From: Plakobranchus ocellatus
Lineage: Eukaryota; Mollusca; Gastropoda; Plakobranchidae
Reading direction: 5' to 3'
Length of the DNA stretch: 20,000 nucleotides
NCBI GenBank assembly: GCA_019648995.1
Contig: BLXT01002217.1
Span: forward strand, 460,496 to 480,495
Every line of letters begins with the position of its first letter. Within the stretch, counting starts at the first letter, position 1. The notes under the pieces were generated by a model. It had not been told where the DNA came from. It searched no databases and saw nothing but the letters and a program-made list of their open reading frames with translations. Both the position numbers and the translations under genes were made by a program. Shown here piece by piece: positions 11,001 through 17,432 of this stretch.

Positions 11001-14000
11001 AAAACTCATTTTTGTTTTGCAACCTCTTACACTGAATTCATCTCTCAATTTCTGCTCTGTGAAATGCTTTGGGATGATCACAAAGAGACGTACAAGTCTT
11101 TCATCTTCTCTAGGATCACGAGTTGAGCCATCTCTTTTACTGTTTGCAACAACCACCTGATTTTAAACAAGCAGTAAAAAATTCTTTGAACATTGCTTCA
11201 CTTTGGTTTAAAAAAAAATTGGCAAATTCAAACATCCGAAATATTCAGCAACATTTTATCATTTAAGTATTCTTCTGGTAACTAGTATAATAAATCAGGA
11301 TTCTTTTTTTTTTATTGCTTCATTTTGTTAAAAAGAAATTAGCAAATTCAAACATACGAAATATTCAACAAAATTTTATTATCTATGTATTCTTCTGATG
11401 ACCAATATGATAAATCAGGACTTTTTTTAATATATTAAAACATGGTTTGTTATTCACAGTAAAACCATGCATTTTTATTTTGATTAAAATTTATCAGAAA
11501 TGACACTGTCGGAGTAACTGTTATTTAATAGAAACAAACATGAACAATATCAGGATTAAGCTGTTTTTTTATGTCATAGAAATAGAAGAGGATCTAAGCC
11601 TGTAGCTGTTTTAGTGTTCTAGAAATGCCACTTGAAGAGTATGGATATCTAAGAATTGATCTAGGTATATCAAAACCATATGCATGATACAACTTTTCCA
11701 ACATATTATTTTAAAGTCTTAACATTCTACCTTTAAGCCTTTGTTTGACCCAGGTAATGCTCTGCCATTCATTTCTTCCATTGCCTGCATTGCTTCAGAT
11801 GTTTTTGAATATTTGATGTACACAATTCCTGAAATTATGTAAATGATAATAAAACTGAAATTTCACTGTTTAAAATTTTAATGCTTTAAAAACAAAAGAT
11901 ACTTAAATCTAAATGGTTAAAATAATTTTTTTCACAATTATCATACAAGTCTAAATATAGATTAAAAATAGGCGTACTTTTTGCATTTTTTGACATTTCA
12001 ATATGAAACTAAAATTAAAGCCATTTATAAAAGGATTGTAGGTTTACCTAAAGGGATAGTAAGTTAAATCACAGGCTGTTTGGTAGAAAAACAGGATTTA
12101 ATCTTCAAGAGACCATTTTAAATTTTAATAAAAGGGGAAGTGTATAACAAAACTTGGACCATGTTTTTCTAGATCTTGCTTGAACTGAGTAAATTAAAAA
12201 AGAAAAAAAAAATCAAAATAATTGCTTGATTTCCTTTTAACTCCACCAGCCATGCAGAAATCTCTCCTATCAATTAAAGGAAAAAAGTGGATCATTGTGT
12301 TTTTATTCACAATGAGATTGCTGCATTAGGATTTGATCAGAAACACAGTGACAATAAACACAACTCATCAAAACAAGGCTTTTCTCCAAAGACATTTAAA
12401 AAAATAAGTTTCGGGTGCAAACATATGCAAAATTTATGGAATTTCTGTGAAGATAAGAGTCAGCCTGTTTAAAAATCATTGCTGGATTGGAGCTGGCCAA
12501 ATTAAAGTCAGCAATTGTTATCGTCTTAACTTGTTGAAATCAATCATTTTGAATGTTCACTGCGTTCACAAATTTTAAAGATAAAATTGAACAACACTGT
12601 TTTGAAAATAATTTCTGCTAAAACATTTTTAAAGATAAAAATGATACAGCTACAAATTGCCTTCATTCACTCTTTATTTTTAGGGTGTGTAATAAATTTT
12701 CTGTGCTCGATCTGGACTATTTCATATATAGGTAGTATATCTTCACAATTTTATAGTTAGTTTTGACATAGGCCTAAGATATCTAAAACTTTGGAGAAAA
12801 CTTGAAATTGTTGGTAAATTTTTTAATTTTGTCAACAGTTGACTAAAATTGCCTCCATTTCGTCATTGCTATCAAATTGCTAGAGACTCTAGATCTATGT
12901 GTGCATATATAATCAGAAGTCTTTCCTATGACTCCACTTCAGTTAAAAAATTACAAAAGTTACTAATGCAAGAAAAATAACTTCATAAACAAAATTTAAG
13001 ACAAGAGTGCAAGAAAAAAATGCTAAAAGTCTTCTCAATCAGTTTTTCAAAGATTTTTTAGACTTACAATATAGATTCAGTCTAGATCTAGATCTAGGGG
13101 TATAGTTCTACCGATCTAGGCTTATAAATCAATCAGGGCTTAAACTGCAGACACAGTGAATCCATCTATCTCACGTGCCGCTGTAGACCCGTTAACGTGA
13201 GGTGAGGTATCAAACACAGTGGCTCCGGACTGTGCCGGGTGTTTAGGGATTGGTCCATGAAACTGTATCCTTGGTGCATAAAACTGCATATTTTATGGCC
13301 ATCAGTATGTAAGGAGTGTAACTCATGTTATTCTACTGGCTTAAAAGAAGACGTTTTTACAGAAGGCGATATTGGGTTCATGATATATTGCAATGACGAA
13401 ATACTTCTGGAGAATTTCATCATCTCACCGATGAAGAGAAATGTATTTCTTTTTCTTACATAAGAATGAAACCAGTTTTTTTTTCCCTTCTGAACAAAGT
13501 TGGACCCAGAAAAGAAAAACGCGAAATAAATTATCGCATCAAAAGAATGGCTCATGATTACACTCAGATAAGCATTCTGTTATTGTCCCTCTTCTGTACT
13601 GTTAAAATCTATTGTTAGGCCTACACTTACTATTAAGTTTAACAACTATTCAAATGAAGGAAATACATTGGCAGACACTGAAAGAAAACAGTGATGCTGA
13701 GAGAAAAACGGGATAATTTTAATACAACCGTAAAGACCTCACGTTAAATTTTACTTCACGCAAGGTAGACGGCTGACAGGAGACAGACGCCATGTATCCA
13801 CTGTAGCGACAACTTGTATTTTGATAGCGATAAGTAAGACCTCCCGATACCTCCCGTCACGTCCTGTTAGGTCACAGGGTACAATTGCCGGTAGATGTGA
13901 GGTTGACGGATCCACTGTGTTTGCAGTTTCACAAAACAAGATCTAGATCTAGATCAAGAATCTACATATAGATCTAGAATCTAGATCTAGAATGTAGATT

Positions 14001-14209
14001 CAGATTAGATCCTGATCTGATCTACATCTAATTTTACCTCTATCCTCATTAGTTCTTTTGTCTTTAATAATCCAAATGTCCTCAATCATTCCAAATTTTT
14101 CAAAGGCTTCACGGAATTCTTGCTCTGTTGTCCCTTTCTGACAAAGAATAAAAAGCCGACTGTTTGGAGGGTCATCAAGAGCAAGACCTCGTCCATCTCT
14201 TCCTGCCAT
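1864..14209 (-). CDS. RBM45: RBM45-like RNA-binding protein, 11 coding exons, 518 aa
   Basis: Spliced minus-strand gene. Coding exons: 14209-14038, 11828-11731, 11156-11031, 9870-9744, 9348-9259, 7705-7631, 7202-7032, 6440-6269, 5405-5342, 3296-3020, 2048-1864. All introns are GT..AG and the phases agree, giving 518 residues; vertebrate RBM45 is about 475. Four RRMs are visible: RRM1 about 17-93 (RNP2 LFILCQ 19-24, RNP1 GIVYIKYS 58-65), RRM2 about 113-187 (LFVIIP 114-119, KGFGYVRY 152-159), a degenerate RRM3 about 253-323 ([14 protein letters not shown]), and RRM4 about 425-496 (LFIVCQ 426-431, NYGYAKFA 460-467). The C-terminus PSKKQRL is basic, like the nuclear localisation end of RBM45. Order, spacing and many residues match vertebrate RBM45 as I recall it (for example DPPNSR before RRM1, ENCD then SFR after RRM2, CRFGNLI in RRM4). 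RBM45 is a mainly nuclear RNA-binding protein linked to neural development and RNA processing; function here is inferred by homology. Confidence 0.93.
2049..3019 (-). other. Intron 10 of RBM45
   Basis: 971 bases of AT-rich intron between GTTCGT (3019) and TTTGTTTCAG (2049). I see nothing in it beyond homopolymer A and T runs (near 2570-2590 and 2637-2655). Confidence 0.85.
3020..3296 (-). CDS. RBM45: RBM45 exon 10: linker and first half of RRM4
   Basis: The longest coding exon, 277 nt, covering residues 366-457 and the first base of G458. It begins [19 protein letters not shown], then SSSAAGS and a basic and Pro-rich stretch, then RRM4: [20 protein letters not shown] and [15 protein letters not shown]. 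This aligns with [20 protein letters not shown] and [15 protein letters not shown] of vertebrate RBM45. The donor is TCAG|GTTCGT, weak at +3 to +5 (see findings). Confidence 0.93.
3297..5341 (-). other. Intron 9 of RBM45
   Basis: 2,045 bases, AT-rich, with A-runs near 3390 and a T-run near 4320. The only structure seen is an AGATCT-rich cluster at about 4430-4500, including TGTAGTCT twice, 21 bases apart (4465-4472 and 4486-4493). No open frame of note. Confidence 0.85.
5342..5405 (-). CDS. RBM45: RBM45 exon 9: short Ser/Met-rich linker exon
   Basis: A 64-nt exon completing G344 and encoding [20 protein letters not shown] and a final K. The acceptor is TTTTTTTGTTTAG and the donor is GAAG|GTGAGA. 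It enters in phase 2 and leaves in phase 0, which fits both neighbours. There is no domain; it lies in the linker before RRM4. Confidence 0.83.
5406..6268 (-). other. Intron 8 of RBM45
   Basis: 863 bases between GTATGC and the T-rich TTTAG acceptor. A CpG-containing island of sequence at about 5780-5830 stands out from its AT-rich surroundings but I could not assign it to any element. Confidence 0.85.
6269..6440 (-). CDS. RBM45: RBM45 exon 8: second half of RRM3
   Basis: A 172-nt exon encoding [38 protein letters not shown] and a polar tail ending [17 protein letters not shown] matches KLHGFQYPPG of vertebrate RBM45. The acceptor is TTTGATACAG and the donor is ACTGG|GTATGC (phase 2). Confidence 0.92.
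6441..7031 (-). other. Intron 7 of RBM45
   Basis: 591 bases, AT-rich, with T and A homopolymers near 6500 and 6750. Minus-strand open frames at 6435-6743 and 6955-7337 are read-through or chance. Nothing else seen. Confidence 0.85.
7032..7202 (-). CDS. RBM45: RBM45 exon 7: linker and first half of RRM3
   Basis: A 171-nt exon, phase 1 at both ends. A Pro-rich start ([15 protein letters not shown]) leads into RRM3: [20 protein letters not shown] and [15 protein letters not shown]. This matches FDIVPGLEYCEV in vertebrate RBM45. The acceptor is TTTTGTCAG after a T-run; the donor is ACAG|GTATTC. The RNP2-like strand has no aromatic residue, as expected for the degenerate RRM3 of this family. Confidence 0.92.
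7203..7630 (-). other. Intron 6 of RBM45
   Basis: 428 bases, AT-rich, with A-runs at about 7207-7220 and 7471-7482. I see no other element in it. Confidence 0.85.
7631..7705 (-). CDS. RBM45: RBM45 exon 6: small Gly/Ser-rich linker exon
   Basis: A 75-nt exon, phase 1 at both ends, encoding [20 protein letters not shown] and GGSS. The acceptor is TTCTTAACAG (AG 7707-7706); the alternative AG five bases on leads to a quick stop. The donor is CATCAG|GTAATT. I see no domain here. It is assigned to the gene because it is the open, phase-compatible, well-flanked segment between the RRM2 and RRM3 exons. Confidence 0.82.
8180..8183. repeat. TTAA target-site duplication, left
   Basis: TTAA directly outside the left TIR. 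A second TTAA six bases further out (8174-8177) is an alternative boundary, but the TIR alignment favours this one. Confidence 0.75.
8184..8874 (+). mobile_element. piggyBac-like non-autonomous element, 691 bp
   Basis: The terminal inverted repeats are CCTTTTGAGCCCTG (8184-8197) and CAGGGCTCACAAGA (8861-8874); the reverse complement of the right end matches the left at 12 of 14 bases. Both ends abut TTAA (8180-8183 and 8875-8878), the target duplication of the piggyBac superfamily. The element is far too short for a full transposase. It carries one open frame (Met at 8406 to 8762) encoding an acidic peptide that recalls transposase N-termini. Inserted in intron 5 of RBM45 on the opposite strand to the gene. 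Confidence 0.8.
8406..8765 (+). pseudogene. Acidic ORF in piggyBac-like element, likely transposase N-terminal remnant
   Basis: From Met at 8406 ([20 protein letters not shown]) the frame runs 119 codons to TGA at 8763-8765. The middle is strongly acidic ([20 protein letters not shown], then [17 protein letters not shown]), followed by a short basic tail. piggyBac-family transposases often begin with a disordered acidic region, and the frame sits inside a piggyBac-type element, so a remnant is likely. The DDD catalytic part is absent. The (GATCTA)n tract at about 8598-8640 seems to have expanded within the frame and encodes its DLDLDIDM segment. Not a functional transposase; expression unknown. 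Confidence 0.45.
8875..8878. repeat. TTAA target-site duplication, right
   Basis: TTAA directly outside the right TIR (CAGGGCTCACAAGA), matching the left copy as expected for piggyBac insertion. Confidence 0.78.
9259..9348 (-). CDS. RBM45: RBM45 exon 5: end of RRM2 and charged linker
   Basis: A 90-nt exon, phase 1 at both ends. Completes S175, then [20 protein letters not shown] and a GFPHHSSA stretch. The FRPKFAEP segment aligns with FRAILAEP of vertebrate RBM45, which fixes the acceptor at TTCAAAG (AG 9350-9349) rather than the TTCAG a few bases on. The donor is GCAG|GTAACA. Confidence 0.88.
9349..9743 (-). other. Intron 4 of RBM45
   Basis: 395 bases of AT-rich intron between GTGAGT and TTCAAAG. 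A short A-run lies close to the acceptor (9360-9376). Nothing else seen. Confidence 0.85.
9744..9870 (-). CDS. RBM45: RBM45 exon 4: RRM2 core
   Basis: Encodes residues 133-174 and the first base of S175. It contains [26 protein letters not shown] (RNP1, with both aromatics) and ALAYENCDS. The acceptor is TTTTGTTCAG and the donor TT|GTGAGT is consensus. RNP1 of this domain is the best conserved in the protein. Confidence 0.94.
9871..11030 (-). other. Intron 3 of RBM45
   Basis: 1,160 bases. About 10384-10480 is built of short CTTTAAG/CTTCAAG-like motifs and includes a 6-bp hairpin (AAGACT 10388-10393 with AGTCTT 10400-10405). Open frames at 10120-10514 have no recognisable domain and look like chance. 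Confidence 0.8.
11031..11156 (-). CDS. RBM45: RBM45 exon 3: linker and start of RRM2
   Basis: Encodes residues 91-132 in 126 nt, phase 0 at both ends. A basic and acidic linker ([15 protein letters not shown]) is followed by RNP2 of RRM2 ([20 protein letters not shown]). The acceptor is AAAATCAG and the donor is AGT|GTAAGA. Confidence 0.93.
11157..11730 (-). other. Intron 2 of RBM45
   Basis: 574 bases between GTAGAA and AAAATCAG. About 240 bases are a diverged tandem duplication listed separately. The rest is AT-rich and featureless. Confidence 0.85.
11193..11430. repeat. Diverged two-copy tandem repeat, period 122
   Basis: Copy 1 starts at TTGCTTCACTTTGGTT (11193) and copy 2 at TTGCTTCATTTTGTT (11315). 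Shared blocks include GCAAATTCAAACAT, CGAAATATTCA and GATAAATCAGGA-like ends. Substitutions are scattered, so this is an old duplication compared with the one at 247-544. Confidence 0.85.
11731..11828 (-). CDS. RBM45: RBM45 exon 2: second half of RRM1
   Basis: Encodes the end of G58 and residues 59-90: [20 protein letters not shown], then a GRALPG-type loop and the last beta strand. The acceptor is AATTTCAG (AG at 11830-11829) and the donor AAAG|GTAGAA. The exon is 98 nt, entering in phase 1 and leaving in phase 0. It completes RNP1 (GIVYIKYS), as in the KGIAFVKF region of vertebrate RBM45. Confidence 0.92.
11829..13141 (-). other. Intron 1 of RBM45, 3' portion
   Basis: AT-rich intron sequence between the TIR element and exon 2. 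AGATCT motifs occur near 12890 and as a cluster at about 13078-13120. The open frame at 12287-12472 is unremarkable. Confidence 0.8.
13078..13120. repeat. AGATCT palindromic cluster, left of TIR element
   Basis: Contains TCTAGATCTAGATCTAGG and a further GATCTAGG. This is a simple (AGATCT)n-type tract, self-complementary on both strands. Confidence 0.8.
13142..13211 (+). repeat. Left terminal inverted repeat of the intron-1 element
   Basis: Begins AAACTGCAGACACAGTGAAT and ends GAGGTATC. A third copy of the AAACACAGTGG core follows directly at 13209-13219, so subterminal repetition is present. Confidence 0.65.
13846..13929 (-). repeat. Right terminal inverted repeat of the intron-1 element
   Basis: Read on the minus strand it begins AAACTGCAAACACAGTGGAT and ends GGGAGGTATC. 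It is 14 bases longer than the left arm because of an internal gap. Confidence 0.65.
13940..14030. repeat. AGATCT palindromic array next to the exon 1 donor
   Basis: About 90 bases made of AGATCTAG, AATCTACAT and GATCTGATC variants. It ends within about 10 bases of the RBM45 exon 1 splice donor (GT at 14037-14036). Being largely self-complementary, it could fold in the pre-mRNA. Confidence 0.8.
14038..14209 (-). CDS. RBM45: RBM45 exon 1: start and first half of RRM1
   Basis: The start is ATG at 14209-14207 with A at -3 and G at +4. An in-frame TAA lies 15 codons upstream (14254-14252) and no other ATG lies between, so the start is well fixed. The exon encodes residues 1-57 plus the first base of G58, including [12 protein letters not shown] (RNP2) and [14 protein letters not shown]. 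The donor is AGAG|GTAAAA, with GT at 14037-14036 (phase 1). Reading on past the donor gives unrelated residues and then a stop. Confidence 0.93.
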
Positions 14210-14544
14210 TGTTAGTGTGCTTTTAAATTTCAAACCTAGACCTAGGCTTCTTTATTTACAAGCGACTTTCAAAAGCAGACAATTCTATGAAGATAATTCG
14301 TCAGTTTTGATCTATGCAACGAAGTATCGCTAAATCTTTGTCAAGAACAGATTTGTATCGAGGGCTGTTTTTCAACCAAAGCTGTCGATGCTGAAAAGTT
14401 GTATACTGTCGTTTGCTTGATAGCCCCCGGAAGTTGCAGCTAAGCATAATCAACTCGAAACGAATAATAATCTACAATTCTAGCTTAGTCTCCTAAGTTT
14501 CACAACACTGTGTGCAGTGCCGTATTGCCAAGTTGTAATAAAGT
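14210..14544 (-). promoter_or_regulatory. 5' UTR and putative promoter interval of RBM45
   Basis: The 335 bases between the start codon and the 3' end of the upstream LINE remnant. The interval has more CpG than the surrounding AT-rich DNA and an ETS/GABP-type CCGGAAGT at 14427-14434 (plus strand), about 220 bp before the start codon. I saw no clear TATA box. The transcription start cannot be set from sequence alone, and a 5' UTR intron cannot be excluded. Confidence 0.45.
14427..14434 (+). promoter_or_regulatory. ETS/GABP-like motif CCGGAAGT
   Basis: An exact CCGGAAGT, the core bound by ETS-family factors, common in TATA-less housekeeping promoters. Its position about 220 bp upstream of the RBM45 start is what one would expect, but eight bases can occur by chance. 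Confidence 0.35.
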
Positions 14545-14547
14545 AAA

Positions 14548-14570
14548 TGATGATGATTATCATCATCATG
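14548..14570. repeat. GATGAT/ATCATC near-palindrome at the LINE 3' end
   Basis: ATGATGATGATTATCATCATCAT is almost its own reverse complement, with one central mismatch. It follows the LINE coding end directly, so it probably is the microsatellite tail of the element. Confidence 0.75.
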
Positions 14571-15127
14571 TACCTGTCTGGAACAGACATTAGCGATCAT
14601 GTTCCTCCACTCCAGCCTATTCTCGGTTAACGTTATGAAGTTGTTATTGCTGCCCTTGCCTATTGCTCATGACTTAAGATTTTCAATAAAAGTTTTTCAC
14701 TGTCTACCTCTACTACGTTTGCCTTCAATCTTTCCAGTGATTGCTAAGTGTTCCCTTGTGTCGGCAAATATGGCCTAAGAACTGTAGTTGCCTCTGTCTA
14801 ATGGTTTTAATTTGTGATCGCTCGAGTTTAGCCTCTTTCAGAACCAATTCGTTTGACTTTTTTTCTTTCCATGATATCCTCATCTTCTTCTGATAAACCA
14901 CATTTCTACTTCTTCCAGTTTTTTCTCTAATTCTTTGTTTATTGTCCAATGTTCACTAACATACAAAAGTACAGACCTTACATATATTTTAATTACCCAT
15001 ATTTTGATTTTCATACTTATGTTTCTAATTACCAGTATTGGTTTCTATTTTTGGAATGTATCTTTGGCCATGGCTTTTCTTTCACGAATTTCACTTGTGC
15101 ATCTGCCATCTGATGTTATCAGGTAAC

Positions 15128-15439
15128 CTAGATATTTGGATGTTGTAACTTGTTTGACTTTTTCGCCTTTGCTAACGAGATTGCACTGAGGGTTAGAGGA
15201 TTTCTTGAGATGACCATACATTCCGTTTTCTTTACATTTAAAGACAGGCCCATTCTTCCGCTCTTTAAAACTACAGTATCTAGAAGTTTTTGGATTTGTT
15301 CGCCAGATTCTGCTATTAAAACTGTATCATCTGCATGCCTGAGATTATTAAGATTCTCTCCATTTATTTTTATGTCTAAAATACCATCAAGATTCTTTAA
15401 GGTTATTTCACTATATAGGGTTAAAAGATCAGGAGACAT
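15128..15439 (-). pseudogene. Reverse transcriptase fragment with ADD motif
   Basis: The longest intact frame of the LINE. It starts at MSPDLLTLYSEITLKNLDG (RT motif before the active site) and carries RHADDTVLIAESGEQIQKLL, where HADD (15337-15326) replaces the usual YADD or FADD catalytic motif. It continues with GLSLNVKKTECMVIS. Frameshifts separate it from the RT pieces on both sides, so the enzyme is dead. The His-for-aromatic change agrees with decay. Confidence 0.85.
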
Positions 15440-16230
15440 TACACATCCTGCCTCAAACCTTTTTTGGTGGGTTTGAAATCAGTATGTTCTCCTTCAATTC
15501 TTACAGATGCAGTCTGATCCCAGTATAAATTTCTAATTACCCTCAGGTCTTTGCCATCGATGTCTAATTTTCCTAGCATACGAAACAGCTCTACATGTTT
15601 TGCTTTGTCAAAGGCCTTAGATAATCAATGAAGTAGAGATGGAGGTCATTTTACATTTGTATGCGCCTTTCCATATGCATGGACAAGTGAACATTTCGTT
15701 TCTAGTCCCTTTGTTAGGCATAAATCCATGCTGTTTCTATATAATTCTGGTCTTATACTCTTGCGCATTCTAGGCATCAAAACATGTAACAGGTTTTTGA
15801 AAAATGGCTCATTAAATTGATTACTCTTTGAGGTTCACATTCTGTTGCTCCTGGTATTTTAGGCATTGCTATAAAACAGATTTAAAGAGATCTTCTGGAA
15901 TTGTACCACTATCGTATATTGCATTAAGAACTTTCTTGTCAGATTTATTCCTAAATTATCTAATGCTTTATTATATATTATATGTGGTATATTATCTGGT
16001 CCTGTGGCTTTTTCATTTTTCATTTTCTTTATTGCTGCTTCTGCCTCCTCTTTAAGGGTAATTGGGCGTTCTATGTTTTTCTCTATTTTGATTTTTTTTT
16101 TTTTTTGTACCTATCACCTTTAAAAAGATCTTCAACATATTCTGACCATCTGTTTAGTATTCCCATCTTTTCCATTAACATTGCTCCGTCTTTTGATTTG
16201 ATGCAGCCAGGGCAGCAGTATTTGATTTTT

Positions 16231-16490
16231 TTACTACTGACGTTCATAAGTAAATGATCGAGTCAACTTATGTGGAGAAAAAAATAGTGTATCTCAGGTT
16301 CCATGAACTTTTCAGCTGTCTTTTTCTTCATGCAGCAGGATTTTTCTTACAACAACAAGCATTTTCTTCTTCCATCCGAGTGTATTTGTTTGGTTTTTTT
16401 AAACCTATATTTGGGCCACGCAGGTCTAAATAACCAAATAATTATTATTCATCCTCATAAAACGGTTATAAGTCACGGTCTTAACACCTA
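16231..16490. other. Spacer between LINE and 52-bp repeat; nothing recognised
   Basis: AT-rich with T-runs. Short plus-strand open frames (for example 16303-16500) carry no motif I know. Confidence 0.5.
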
Positions 16491-16494
16491 CAAC

Positions 16495-16683
16495 GTGTAG
16501 CGCTGGAAACGATTGAAAGTATTCACTGCACCGTCATCTTTGACTGCGAGAGCAATGTATTCGATTGAGAGAATTTATTGCGTCGTTACCATTGACTGCT
16601 ACAGCGATGTAGCGCTGGAATCACCGCCAATACCACAACAGCCATCACCACTACCACCACCACCACCACTACTACTTCTGCTG

Positions 16684-16751
<68 letters not shown>

Positions 16752-16776
16752 GCTGCTGCTGCTTCTGCTGCCGTTG

Positions 16777-16823
<47 letters not shown>

Positions 16824-16855
16824 ACTCCATCGCTGTAGCTCTGGGAATGATTGAT
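16495..16855. repeat. Degenerate 52-bp tandem repeat split by a trinucleotide array
   Basis: Units begin with TGTAGCGCTGGAA and CGATTGA blocks. Copies start at CGATTGAAAGTATTC (16510) and CGATTGAGAGAATTT (16562), 52 bases apart, and share TGACTGC and GCRATGTA. After the trinucleotide array a third related piece appears, TGTAGCTCTGGGAATGATTG (16834-16853). The array therefore seems to have expanded within this repeat. Confidence 0.65.
16643..16822. repeat. CTA/CTG trinucleotide microsatellite
   Basis: A CCA-rich lead-in, then 22 uninterrupted CTA units (16684-16749), a mixed CTG/CTT/CCG stretch, and 14 uninterrupted CTG units (16780-16821). Open frames of poly-Leu, poly-Ala or poly-Val over this stretch are artefacts of the repeat. 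Confidence 0.97.
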
Positions 16856-16945
16856 GATGTTAAGATGATGATACAAATGATGATGATCATCATCATCTTC
16901 ATGATGATGGGATGATAGTGATGATGATGTAATGATGATTGTCAT
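16854..16945. repeat. GATGAT-rich tract with a 20-bp perfect palindrome
   Basis: GATGAT/ATCATC simple sequence. ATGATGATGATCATCATCAT (16877-16896) is a perfect palindrome. It resembles the tail of the LINE at 14548-14570 and may be the tail of another, lost element, or simply drifted microsatellite. Confidence 0.85.
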
Positions 16946-17432
16946 GATCAACTGTACCCTTGACCATTTGGTTTGTGTATCATTTGGAGTTAAAATCATT
17001 TCATTTTTAGAGCAAAAGGAAAGTGACATGTATAAATATGTTTGGACATATTGCCTATGTAAAAGGTCTATGGGCTATGATCTAACCACAAATTTAATTA
17101 AACGAAAATATTTTTTAGCTGGCAGATATTTGATGAAAGAGGCTTTGTGTCAGGGTGATCGAAAAATTAAATGGTCAAAAATGTTAAAATATGAAAAGTT
17201 AAATGTTGAAATATTAAATGAATTATTAAAAAATATCTAAGTGTCAAAGTGCTCAAAATATTAATGAATTGTAAATGTAAGTGTTTGAGTGTTAACGATA
17301 TGTATTTTCGTTTAGTAACAGAATTTATGTTGCATTATGAGTTTTGAAGTATGGATATGGAAATGAGAATGCAAATAAGTAGAAAATTTGGAATAAGAAT
17401 TCATTGATTTCATTATTGAATTTTATAGGGAG
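16946..17432. other. AT-rich spacer; no convincing gene
   Basis: A plus-strand frame at 16932-17240 ends in a Lys/Leu-rich peptide (KMLKYEKLNVEILNELLKNI). It starts inside the GATGAT repeat, matches no family I know, and is best left uncalled. Confidence 0.5.

Larger units (their letters stand above)
13142..13929. mobile_element. Unclassified TIR element (MITE-like), 788 bp
   Basis: The ends are long imperfect inverted repeats: 13142-13211 and 13846-13929. The outer 33 bases match at 28 (AAACTGCARACACAGTGRAT on both). After a gap of about 14 bases, the blocks ACGTGAGGTGAGGTATC and ACGTGACGGGAGGTATC match again. A further inverted pair TTAACGTGAGGT lies at 13192-13203 and 13736-13747 (reverse). 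The region is more GC- and CpG-rich than the intron around it. It has no coding capacity I recognise and no clear target duplication, so I cannot assign a superfamily. AGATCT arrays lie outside both ends. Confidence 0.65.
14545..16230 (-). mobile_element. Decayed non-LTR retrotransposon (RTE-like LINE), 5'-truncated
   Basis: Read on the minus strand, the region carries ordered pieces of a LINE reverse transcriptase in several frames: KSKDGAMLMEKM with NRWSEYVEDLF (about 16203-16109), NEKATGPDNIPHIIYNKAL (16020-15961), AMPKIPGATECEPQRVINLM (about 15856-15797), GFMPNKGTRNE (about 15732-15700), MSPDLLTLYSE and RHADDTVLIAES (15439-15300), FLGHICRH (about 14775), then RLEWRNMIANVCSRQ next to the 3' end. 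The end is a GATGAT/ATCATC tail (14547-14570). No endonuclease domain is visible, so it is 5'-truncated. The RTE assignment rests on overall resemblance and the microsatellite tail. Orientation is the same as RBM45, ending about 335 bases before its start codon. Confidence 0.85.

Noticed and set aside
13152-13158. CACAGTG at both ends of the intron-1 element, like a Transib or RAG signal heptamer
   Set aside because: The inverted repeat continues ten bases outside the CACAGTG on both sides, and no nonamer at a 12- or 23-base spacing was seen.
14210-14233. Extending the RBM45 N-terminus by eight residues to 14233
   Set aside because: The codon at 14233-14231 is TTG, not ATG; the first ATG after the upstream stop is at 14209.
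15150-16257. Plus-strand frames across the LINE
   Set aside because: They are antisense shadows of the minus-strand reverse transcriptase pieces.
16513-17029. Long poly-Leu (plus) and poly-Ala/Val (minus) open frames
   Set aside because: They are translations of the CTA/CTG array; no domain or splice evidence.
16932-17240. 102-codon plus-strand frame
   Set aside because: It begins within the GATGAT repeat and shows no family motif.
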